From NCBI GenBank assembly GCA_030627005.1, contig DAOUSW010000188.1, positions 1-5,031 on the forward strand: a stretch of DNA of 5,031 bases, given 5' to 3'. The DNA comes from MTP4 sp9310u (GTDB taxonomy: Archaea; Halobacteriota; Methanosarcinia; Methanosarcinales; Methanosarcinaceae). The notes under the pieces were generated by a model that was given only the letters and a program-made list of their open reading frames with translations, did not search any database and was not told where the DNA came from. Both the position numbers and the translations under genes were made by a program. Positions 1-4,529 of the stretch are shown here, piece by piece. How positions within the stretch are numbered: the stretch's first letter is position 1; the number at the start of each line of letters is the position of its first letter.

Positions 1-96
1 AAGGAAAGAGGAAGAATAAAGGAAAAAACTTGAAGGAAAGAGGAAGAATAAAGGAAAAAACTTGAAGGAAAGAGGAAGAATAAAGGAAAAAACTTG
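1..96. repeat. three perfect 32-bp purine-rich tandem repeats
   Basis: Three identical 32-bp copies lie at 1-32, 33-64 and 65-96. Each has 28 purines and only four pyrimidines, and each ends in CTTG. The first copy starts at base 1, so the array probably continues to the left of the window. Perfect identity between copies suggests recent expansion by slippage or recombination, or active homogenisation. The array lies downstream of the stop codon of the leftmost minus-strand gene. Read on that strand it is pyrimidine-rich with T6 runs, so it may add to transcription termination there. There are no spacers between copies, so it is not a CRISPR array. Confidence 0.95.
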
Positions 97-129
97 AAGA
101 AAAGGAAAAGAAAAAGAAAAAGAAAAATG
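97..129 (-). terminator. T-rich tract downstream of repeat protein gene A
   Basis: On the minus strand this segment reads as repeated TTTTTC blocks, starting about 23 nt after the stop codon at 152-154. Archaeal RNA polymerase is known to terminate at oligo-T stretches on the non-template strand without needing a hairpin, so this is a good candidate terminator for the gene ending at 152. On the plus strand it is an (AAAAAG)n-like microsatellite directly abutting the 32-bp array. Confidence 0.6.
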
Positions 130-151
130 ACCTGCTCAGTTTCTTCTATTT

Positions 152-1036
152 TCACATACCGGAAAGGACCTTTTCATGCAGCTCCTTTACTTTCTGCAGT
201 TTCTCCAGGCTTTCATCTGTTTCAGCAACTCCTGCACTTTCTAAGTTTTCAAGGGCAAGTTCCGCCACAATCGAAGAATTCGTCAAAACGTTTTCTTCAG
301 CCTGCAATTTTAAAGTCTCAAGCGCCCACTGGCTCTGGAGCAAAGCCCCCTGCATATCCTTTTTCAGGGAAATTTTCCCTATCTCTTCCACCGAGATAGC
401 AGTTGAACTGAGAGCTTCATCAAAGTATTTTTCCGAAGCCAGCGTGCCAAGTTCCTCCAGCAGGAGGAGTGCACTGAGAGATTCGGTCTCAAGCCCTTCT
501 TCGGCAACTTTTCTTCCGAGTTCTCCAAGGAAAGTCAGCGCATTGATCAGCGCTTCTTCCATGTCCCGTTTGCCTGCAACCAGACCTATTTCCCTGAAGA
601 GCAAAGCCATGGTAACCGTTTCTTCCGTACCCCTCTGCCCGGGAGAGGCTTTTCTGATGTCCATCAGGGTCGTTACCGCAACCTTTGAGGCGGTTCCAAG
701 GTCGTTTGCCGCAGCCTTCTTCCCGAGTTTTCCTATCGAAACAAAGGTTTTTCCCGCTGCGGACTCAAAGCCCTTTTCTGCTGCTGCCTTTGCCAGGTTC
801 CCCAGAGCCAGAATGGAATTGATCGTAACGAGTTCGAGTTTTGCCTCCGCAGCCAGCTCCGCAATCTCATCGATGGAGAAGATGACTCTCTCGGCATCGG
901 CCTCTTCATTTTCCGTTATGAAGTCTGCCGCAATTCCTGTAAGGGAGTCCAGTGCCTGGAAAACCCGGCTCTCGTCCCCTTCTTCAACCGAGGTTAAGCA
1001 TACCTCCATGGCATCTGCTTCATTCAATGTTATCAT
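152..1036 (-). CDS. 23-residue helical repeat protein A (hypothetical, 294 aa)
   Basis: I do not recognise a named family. After a 22-residue N-terminal segment, the protein consists of units of exactly 23 residues starting at 23, 46, 69, 92, 115, 138, 161, 184, 207 and 230, then a C-terminal cap at 253-275 and a helical, charged tail to 294. Within a unit the recurring pattern is small residues at 2-3 and 6-7, Leu at 10, acidic at 12, Ile/Leu at 13, Gly at 14, Ala near 17, Leu/Phe/Met at 22 and Glu at 23. This predicts one amphipathic helix per unit, so an alpha-solenoid (HEAT/ARM-like stacking) is likely. The unit at 115-137 is the most degenerate, with a Pro-Gly and no hydrophobic residue at position 22. 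No signal peptide, membrane span or catalytic motif is visible, so a cytoplasmic scaffold or binding role is inferred. The ATG at 1036 has a GAGGGG Shine-Dalgarno site nine bases upstream, and its paralogs start at the same aligned residue. The gene has its own promoter-like TATA element. Confidence 0.88.
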   Translation of the reverse strand: MITLNEADAMEVCLTSVEEGDESRVFQALDSLTGIAADFITENEEADAERVIFSIDEIAELAAEAKLELVTINSILALGNLAKAAAEKGFESAAGKTFVSIGKLGKKAAANDLGTASKVAVTTLMDIRKASPGQRGTEETVTMALLFREIGLVAGKRDMEEALINALTFLGELGRKVAEEGLETESLSALLLLEELGTLASEKYFDEALSSTAISVEEIGKISLKKDMQGALLQSQWALETLKLQAEENVLTNSSIVAELALENLESAGVAETDESLEKLQKVKELHEKVLSGM

Positions 1037-1045
1037 TTTCTTTTG

Positions 1046-1051
1046 CCCCTC
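1046..1051 (-). promoter_or_regulatory. Shine-Dalgarno site of gene A
   Basis: The minus strand reads GAGGGG, nine bases before the ATG at 1036-1034. It supports this start over later in-frame ATGs. Confidence 0.6.
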
Positions 1052-1124
1052 TTGTCAGGTTTTCAAACTATTATGAATTAGTTAGAGATTTTTAAGGCTC
1101 AGCCTGCCGAATGCTTCTGCGCCC

Positions 1125-1136
1125 CATATATACAAA
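1125..1136 (-). promoter_or_regulatory. probable TATA-box promoter of gene A
   Basis: The minus strand reads TTTGTATATATG in an AT-rich context followed by GC-rich sequence. Archaeal transcription normally starts about 25 nt downstream of the TATA box, which would be near 1100. That would give a leader of roughly 65 nt, typical of the long leaders known in Methanosarcina. No other equally good TATA element lies between here and the start codon; a weaker TTAAAAAT lies near 1090. Confidence 0.5.
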
Positions 1137-1350
1137 TAAATTTGATAAGTTTACGGTTTTGTTTCCTGTCTACTCTATGAAGTTCTGAGGTTATTAGTGT
1201 TGCTATATAGCATGGAAATGCCCGAAGTAATGCCTGAAGTATAAGATATGGCTCTATCGCCCGGTCTGAACTTCCAAAAGGCAGACCTCAGGACGAGGGG
1301 GTTAATGCTGGAAACTGCGAAATAACTGTCTCGAAAATAGTGAAATATCC

Positions 1351-1385
1351 ATAAGGAAATCACTAAATGTCTATAAGGAAATCAC
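1351..1385. repeat. 22-bp period direct repeat, two copies
   Basis: ATAAGGAAATCAC occurs at 1351-1363 and again at 1373-1385, 22 bp apart, with similar AT-rich sequence in between. A further decamer, GAAATAACTG, flanks the pair at 1319-1328 and 1386-1395. The copies are too few and too short to assign a role. Confidence 0.6.
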
Positions 1386-1477
1386 GAAATAACTGAGAAG
1401 AGTTAGGAGTTCCGCACTTGAAATGTGAAAACAAGTGCATGAGGCGTTATCAAAAATATTTTGATTTAGACAGTTTG

Positions 1478-1501
1478 GTGTCTCATGACACTGGTTTTTT
1501 T
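1478..1501 (+). terminator. hairpin plus T7 run on the plus strand
   Basis: GTGTC (1478-1482) and GACAC (1487-1491) form a 5-bp stem with a TCAT loop, followed by TGG and seven T residues (1495-1501). On the plus strand this looks like an intrinsic or oligo-T terminator. No plus-strand coding gene precedes it, so it would end an unrecognised transcript, or the resemblance is accidental. On the minus strand the T run becomes an A run and could not terminate transcription. Confidence 0.35.
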
Positions 1502-1539
1502 GTTCAACTGTGTAAGTCCTAAAGAGTATAAAATATCTT

Positions 1540-1572
1540 CCTGTCGGAGGATCGCAAGATACTTCCGGCAGG
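1540..1572 (+). ncRNA. stable hairpin with GCAA tetraloop, possible structured RNA
   Basis: The arms 1540-1553 and 1558-1572 pair over 14 base pairs with a single bulged A at 1561, closed by a C-G pair on the loop GCAA (1554-1557), a classic GNRA tetraloop. Two pairs are G-U wobbles if the plus strand is transcribed (T1544-G1568 and G1549-T1563), but would be A-C mismatches on the minus strand. The GNRA loop and wobble polarity both point to a plus-strand RNA. A TATA-like stretch at 1524-1535 is too close to drive the whole hairpin; an upstream AT-rich element near 1451-1462 is better placed. It may instead be a 3' UTR structure of gene B on the minus strand. No known RNA family was recognised. 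Confidence 0.4.
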
Positions 1573-1642
1573 TTAAAGCCTGGAATACCTTTCAGCTGCC
1601 AGAAAAATGGGATTCTAAGCTTAAAAGGCGTAGAGAGGCGCT

Positions 1643-1648
1643 AAAAAC
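1643..1648 (-). terminator. short oligo-T run after gene B
   Basis: Directly after the TAA stop (1652-1650) the minus strand reads GGTTTTTAG. A T5 run is a weak archaeal termination signal. A second T5 run follows at about 1603-1607. Confidence 0.3.
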
Positions 1649-1649
1649 C

Positions 1650-2489
1650 TTATTTGTCCAGGGTTTCGGCTTCATTTATGATTTCGGTGCAATTAAAAAC
1701 TTCAAGGGAGATTTTTGCCATAAGTACATGACTTACCATGAATTTCTCGTCAGTTTCGATCCTCATGTTCTCAAGGGAATGAGCAGCCCGGATGACAGCA
1801 TTATCAAGGGCTTCGTTTTCGACTTCCTGAGACTCACTTTCCGAAAGGAAAGGCTCACCTTCCTGCGAACCTCCATTTCCGGAATGGGTAAGTGCAAACC
1901 CGAAAACTTCAGAAAAATCGTCCGAAATAAAGGATGCGTCCTCATGAGGTGAGGGGGACAGCAAAATTCCTGGTATAACGGGAACGATTCCTCCGTTATC
2001 CGGACCCCCGGAAGCGGGATTCCTGCACACGCTCGTACCTACCACTCCAAGAGCCAGGGCTGCAGTCAAAGCTTCACTTTTCTTATCTTGCAGGGAGGCG
2101 GAATTAACTATTTCTCCCAGGTATGCCACCGCAACCCTTACCGCAGCTTCCATCCCCTGCCCGGCTGCAGCTTTTCCGACTGCACAGAGGGAATACAGAA
2201 TACTCTGGCTTGTGTCTGCCATCTCTTTTCCCCTGGCAGCTTTTACCATCCGGCCCAGGGAGATAAGGGAGATGAAAACCCCGGCTTCCATCCTTTGAAG
2301 AGCGGCAGCGTTCCCGATATTTTTTATACAGGTTACAGCTCTCTTGGCATCGGGTTCCAGCCTTTTGTTTATGTACTCTGTCCCGCGCTCGGTCAGGAAA
2401 TCGATAGACCTGAGCACCCCCAATTCATCCTTTTCCTTAACCGAACTTAAACCAAGGTCTGTAGCCCTGGCCTCAGTCAAGATGGACAT
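1650..2489 (-). CDS. 23-residue helical repeat protein B with a linker replacing three repeats (279 aa)
   Basis: This is a paralog of the flanking repeat genes A and C, with no family name recognised. Residues 1-22 match their N-terminal segment, followed by exact 23-residue units starting at 23, 46, 69, 92, 115 and 138, each with the Leu-10, Ile/Val-13, Gly-14, Ala-17 pattern. At 161-228 the repeats stop and are replaced by 68 residues rich in Gly, Ser, Pro and acids, probably disordered and ending in a Ser/Glu-rich stretch. One more repeat (229-251) and the C-terminal cap then follow, matching units 230-252 and 253-275 of the paralogs. The segment is thus one residue shorter than the three repeats it replaces. 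The ATG at 2489 has an AGAGGA site seven bases upstream, and both paralogs start at the same aligned residue. The gene lies 137 bp downstream of C on the same strand with no clear promoter between, so co-transcription with C is likely. It shares an IG-AAAL-R-E signature with C (unit 46-68), suggesting B and C are closer to each other than to A. Confidence 0.87.
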   Translation of the reverse strand: MSILTEARATDLGLSSVKEKDELGVLRSIDFLTERGTEYINKRLEPDAKRAVTCIKNIGNAAALQRMEAGVFISLISLGRMVKAARGKEMADTSQSILYSLCAVGKAAAGQGMEAAVRVAVAYLGEIVNSASLQDKKSEALTAALALGVVGTSVCRNPASGGPDNGGIVPVIPGILLSPSPHEDASFISDDFSEVFGFALTHSGNGGSQEGEPFLSESESQEVENEALDNAVIRAAHSLENMRIETDEKFMVSHVLMAKISLEVFNCTEIINEAETLDK

Positions 2490-2495
2490 GTATAA

Positions 2496-2501
2496 TCCTC
2501 T
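2496..2501 (-). promoter_or_regulatory. Shine-Dalgarno site of gene B
   Basis: The minus strand reads AGAGGA, followed by ATTATAC-type AT-rich spacing and then the ATG at 2489. It fixes the start that also aligns with the paralogs. Confidence 0.55.
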
Positions 2502-2626
2502 TTAAAATATCACTAGGCGCAGAAGGGAGCTGGCTGTCGGGTTATCTGGCAGTTTCCATGCTCCTTCACAGGGAAATGCAGGTGTTCCGGACCTCTCCGA
2601 AATGCTGTTTCCCCTTTTAATGAAGT

Positions 2627-3508
2627 TTATTCGGCGTTTCCTTCCGGAAACCGTCTCTTTACATTACGGGTTTTCTTGCGGCTTTTCTCTTCCTTTTCCG
2701 TTTCAAACTTCTCGAAATACTGGAGAGCTACCCCTGCAATGATGGAAGCGCTCATAAGGTAGCGGTCATCGGCGTCAAATTTTATAGTCTCCAGGGAATA
2801 CGCTGCCTGCAGACGTGCCTTTTTAAGCCCCTGCTCATCTGCAGCTCGCCCTATGCTCTCCAGAGAACGGGCAGTTGCTTCGGCAGCCTTCTTCAGGTCC
2901 TTTTCAATCGCCCTGGACCCCAGTTCTTGCAGGATGAACTCGGCATTGAGCGCAGTGGCCTCAAAATTCTGGCTTGCGGCAACTTCCCCGGTAATCCCCA
3001 GCCAGGCAAGCGTGCTTTCCGCAGCGTCCCCGAGTTTCTGCTGGGTTACGCTTTTCCCGATCTCCCCCAGGGAAAAAATAACCGCTATTGTTTCTTTTTT
3101 CAGCTTCCTGCAAGCCGCCGTGTTCCCCATCTCTCCCAGACAGGAGGCAGCCACTTTTGCAGGGACCTCAAGTTTCTGTTCTCCTGCAGCCTTTCCGACC
3201 TCCCCGATCGCCAGGGCAATGCTTACAAGAGCACTTTCCATCTGCTGCCTGCAGGCTTCCTTTGCAACCGGAACCAGGAGCAGGAGTGAGGTAATAGCTG
3301 CCATTTCCAGCCGTTTTAAAGCTGCCGCTCTTCCGATACCCATTATATACTCAACGATTCTCCTGGTATCGGCTTCCTCGCCTTCCCCGGCATACTTAAC
3401 TGCAATTTCATTCAGGTAATTCAGAAGTTGTATGACCTCAGCTTCACTTCCTTCATTAACTGCAGCCATTCCCATTTCAAAAGCTTCGGTTTCATCCAGC
3501 GGAAGAAT
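2627..3508 (-). CDS. 23-residue helical repeat protein C, proposed ATT start (293 aa)
   Basis: A third paralog with the most regular repeats: units of exactly 23 residues begin at 23, 46, 69, 92, 115, 138, 161, 184, 207 and 230, followed by a cap at 253-275. The frame-conserved pattern is Leu-10, Gly/acidic 11-12, Ile-13, Gly-14, Lys/Arg-15, Ala-17 and Leu-22. The first in-frame ATG is at 3475, which would remove 11 residues conserved in the paralogs. Reading upstream, the codon that aligns exactly with the ATG of both A and B is ATT at 3508-3506. With it, A and C align without any gap from residue 1 to about 275. A GGGGG site lies seven bases before this ATT, much like the GGGGG site six bases before the DUF2769 gene. 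No ATG, GTG or TTG exists in frame between 3475 and the stop at 3628-3626. The C-terminal tail (276-293) is strongly basic, unlike A and B, so nucleic acid or membrane contact is possible. If the ATT is not used, the protein starts at 3475 with 282 residues. Confidence 0.85.
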   Translation of the reverse strand: MLPLDETEAFEMGMAAVNEGSEAEVIQLLNYLNEIAVKYAGEGEEADTRRIVEYIMGIGRAAALKRLEMAAITSLLLLVPVAKEACRQQMESALVSIALAIGEVGKAAGEQKLEVPAKVAASCLGEMGNTAACRKLKKETIAVIFSLGEIGKSVTQQKLGDAAESTLAWLGITGEVAASQNFEATALNAEFILQELGSRAIEKDLKKAAEATARSLESIGRAADEQGLKKARLQAAYSLETIKFDADDRYLMSASIIAGVALQYFEKFETEKEEKSRKKTRNVKRRFPEGNAE

Positions 3509-3515
3509 CCTGCAT
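3492..3515 (-). other. out-of-frame 7-codon mini-ORF overlapping the start of gene C
   Basis: An ATG at 3515-3513, immediately after GGGGG, opens a different frame encoding MQDSSAG and a TGA stop at 3494-3492. It overlaps the proposed ATT start and ends 17 bases before the in-frame ATG at 3475. It could be a chance ATG, a leader peptide allowing translational coupling to the downstream ATG, or a sign that a one-base change moved the original start out of frame. The GGGGG is too close to serve this ATG well as a Shine-Dalgarno site. Confidence 0.3.
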
Positions 3516-3520
3516 CCCCC
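3516..3520 (-). promoter_or_regulatory. Shine-Dalgarno site deciding the ATT start of gene C
   Basis: The minus strand reads GGGGGATGCAGGATT, placing a GGGGG core seven bases before the ATT. No comparable purine-rich site precedes the in-frame ATG at 3475, so this site supports the upstream start. Confidence 0.5.
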
Positions 3521-3623
3521 AAATACTACTTTTGCATGAGAATATTGCCGTGTGAGGATATTAGCTTTGCCATGGAAAAAACAGGCAGGTTTTTCCTTTC
3601 GGCTTCCCTTAATTCGAGTGAAA

Positions 3624-3640
3624 ATTTATATATATAAAAC
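3624..3640 (-). promoter_or_regulatory. strong TATA-box promoter of gene C (and probably B)
   Basis: The minus strand reads CGAAAG followed by TTTTATATATATAAATT, a good match to an archaeal BRE plus TATA box. Transcription would start near 3600, giving a leader of about 90-95 nt before the proposed ATT start. As no clear promoter precedes gene B, this element probably drives both. Confidence 0.65.
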
Positions 3641-3840
3641 TTTCGGCATAACTTCAAGGAATTGTGGAAAATATTATATAATATAATACGGTAGTAAGAT
3701 ACCGGTTGCTTACAAGTGGACCTCGAAGCCTCATTTCACACACACGAGAATCACAACGATTACTCTAAAAGGATAGGTTCATCCCTTCTTCCTGTCCGTT
3801 CCGTTCGCTTGTGAGTACCACCCTCTCATTACCTTTCCTG

Positions 3841-4072
3841 GATTTCCGTCTTCACAAAAAACCTGTACACTATCTTTTTGGAAATCCCCGAATACCGTTT
3901 TTACCACATCCCAAATACCGTTTTTACCACATCCCAAATACCGTTTTTACCACACCCCAAATATCATCTTTACAAAATCCTGTACACTCTCTTTTCTGCA
4001 CCTGGAATACAGCCTTCCATACATCAGGAACACTGTATTTTCCACATAAGGAATACTGTATTTTCCGCGCCC
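3841..4072. repeat. degenerate 23-bp tandem array, about ten units
   Basis: Units start at 3841, 3864 (26 bp), 3890, 3913, 3936, 3959 (22 bp), 3981, 4004, 4027 and 4050. The units at 3890, 3913 and 3936 are nearly identical (core AATACCGTTTTTACCACA). The last units share the core GGAATACTGTATTTTCC, which is the same motif diverged. A larger-scale duplication is visible too: CCTGTACACT occurs at 3862-3871 and 3979-3988, each preceded by an ACAAAA stretch. The period is close to two helical turns, which would present each unit on the same DNA face. It could be a multi-site protein-binding array or a minisatellite. Confidence 0.85.
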
Positions 4073-4148
4073 CAAAGACTGTCGTCCAAATCAGCCCTAT
4101 AAATCAGTTCTATTACAGTCCCGAACGCAAATATTTACACTTACATTA

Positions 4149-4228
4149 TAACCACGGAAGACACGGAAAGCACGGAAAGATTGTGCCCAATTTCCTTCAT
4201 TCCGTGTTTTCGGTGCTTTCTGTGGTTA
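4149..4228. repeat. CACGGA-type imperfect inverted repeat, 32-bp arms
   Basis: The left arm (4149-4180) and the reverse complement of the right arm (4197-4228) match at 26 of 32 positions, around a 16-bp spacer. Three of the six differences become G-U pairs in plus-strand RNA. The left arm itself contains the iterated core CACGGAA at 9-10 bp spacing. From memory, similar ACCACGGA-ACACGGA repeats are dispersed in many archaeal and bacterial genomes, including Methanosarcina. It may be a small non-autonomous mobile or REP-like element. No flanking target-site duplication is evident. Confidence 0.8.
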
Positions 4229-4377
4229 AACTTTCACTTCAGATTGGGGAAGGAATTTGGGTCATTGACTATAGTTCCCCTTCACCCCATCTCCCCGCGG
4301 ACTTTCTTCATGCAAGGTTCACTCGAAGCCCGGAATAACTATTTGATTCTCGAGGGCAATAAACGATATCTGGTATA

Positions 4378-4495
4378 TTGACACCGGCGAATTAACATCG
4401 GTACGTTAATACCGGTAGTTAATATCGGTACGTTAATACCGGTACATTAATATCGGTATGCTGATGCCGGCATGTTAAATTCGGTAGGTCGACAC
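4378..4495. repeat. 14-bp tandem array with alternating palindromic units
   Basis: Eight units begin at 4378, 4392, 4406 (13 bp), 4419, 4433, 4447, 4461 and 4475, followed by a partial ninth. Units alternate between TTAATATCGGTACG-like and TTAATACCGGTAC-like forms, giving a 28-bp higher-order period. The second type contains the palindrome TACCGGTA (4410-4417 and 4437-4444), and at 4464-4473 it becomes ATGCCGGCAT. Both half-sites changed together there, so symmetry is preserved. The array ends about 35 bp before the DUF2769 start codon, a position suited to a cooperative operator. Its TTAATA segments also resemble weak TATA boxes. Confidence 0.85.
4472..4484 (+). promoter_or_regulatory. weak candidate TATA element for the DUF2769 gene
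   Basis: The stretch ATGTTAAATTCGG lies 46-58 bp before the ATG and is part of the last full 14-bp unit. If used, transcription would begin around 4505, leaving a short leader containing the ribosome site. Any of the TTAATA segments in the array could serve instead, so the assignment is weak. Confidence 0.25.
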
Positions 4496-4518
4496 CTTAC
4501 AACAATATGTGTGAGAAA

Positions 4519-4523
4519 GGGGG
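4519..4523 (+). promoter_or_regulatory. Shine-Dalgarno site of the DUF2769 gene
   Basis: GGGGG within AAAGGGGGATAAAT sits six bases before the ATG at 4530, supporting this start over the internal in-frame ATGs at residues 16 and 20. Confidence 0.65.
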
Positions 4524-4529
4524 ATAAAT

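Larger units (their letters stand above)
1037..1649. other. 613-bp intergenic region without a convincing gene
   Basis: This gap separates the start of gene A from the stop of gene B. Short open frames occur on both strands: 62 codons on the minus strand at 1175-1363, and 27 codons on the plus strand from the ATG at 1439. None has a clear ribosome binding site or recognisable motif. The region does hold structure: a 22-bp direct repeat (1351-1385), a 6-bp stem GGTCTG/CAGACC (1263-1268 with 1282-1287), a 7-bp stem GCACTTG/CAAGTGC (1414-1420 with 1432-1438), a palindrome ATCAAAA-ATA-TTTTGAT (1449-1465), a hairpin followed by T7 (1478-1501) and a long GCAA-capped hairpin (1540-1572). This density suggests non-coding RNA, regulatory sites or remnants of a lost element. 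Confidence 0.6.
3641..4529. other. 889-bp non-coding region filled with three repeat systems
   Basis: The region between the divergent promoters of gene C and the DUF2769 gene has no credible gene. Open plus-strand frames at 3811-4338 and 3878-4102 run through tandem repeats that happen to lack stop codons. In order it holds AT-rich sequence with a GTAAG/CTTAC stem (3694-3698 with 3709-3713), the 23-bp array (3841-4072), the CACGGA-type inverted repeat (4149-4228), unstructured sequence (about 4230-4377) and the 14-bp array (4378-4495). Confidence 0.7.

Noticed and set aside
444..1076. A 210-codon plus-strand open frame opposite gene A, and similar plus-strand frames at 2088-2450 and 2853-3419
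   Set aside because: They are antisense to the repeat genes, are rich in Ser, Pro, Phe and Ala from complementing the repeat codons, and show no own motif. The minus-strand frames have paralogs in the window and the antisense ones add nothing.
1175..1363. A 62-codon minus-strand frame in the A-B gap
   Set aside because: It has no ribosome site or recognisable domain, and its start overlaps the 22-bp direct repeat.
1439..1522. A 27-codon plus-strand frame beginning MRRYQKYFDLD, considered as a transposase remnant
   Set aside because: It is too short to compare by eye and overlaps the stems and T run. No inverted terminal repeats or continuing similarity were seen.
1763..1945. Possibility that the linker in protein B is a frameshifted version of the missing repeats
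   Set aside because: I translated the other two minus-strand frames. Neither shows the Leu-Gly-Ala repeat pattern, and one has several stop codons.
1485..1952. A 155-codon plus-strand frame running from the intergenic gap into gene B
   Set aside because: Two thirds overlap gene B in antisense, the start lies within a hairpin-T7 signal, there is no ribosome site, and no motif is recognised.
3841..4072. A link between the 23-bp DNA period and the 23-residue protein period
   Set aside because: Translating any 23-bp tandem repeat gives a 23-residue period automatically, but no frame of the array resembles the helical repeat. The equal number is coincidence.
4242..4291. A loose inverted repeat GATTGGGGAAGGAA versus TTCCCCTTCACCCCATC
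   Set aside because: It needs several gaps to align and is mainly G-rich against C-rich sequence, so I could not separate it from chance.
3811..4338. A 175-codon plus-strand frame with repeated peptide segments
   Set aside because: The peptide periodicity comes from the 23-bp DNA array, whose T/C/A-rich units lack stop codons in several frames. Two overlapping frames are open equally, and the frame runs on into the inverted repeat.
4378..4495. CRISPR array among the several repeat tracts
   Set aside because: None of the tracts has unique spacers between conserved repeats, units are directly adjacent, and no cas gene is present.
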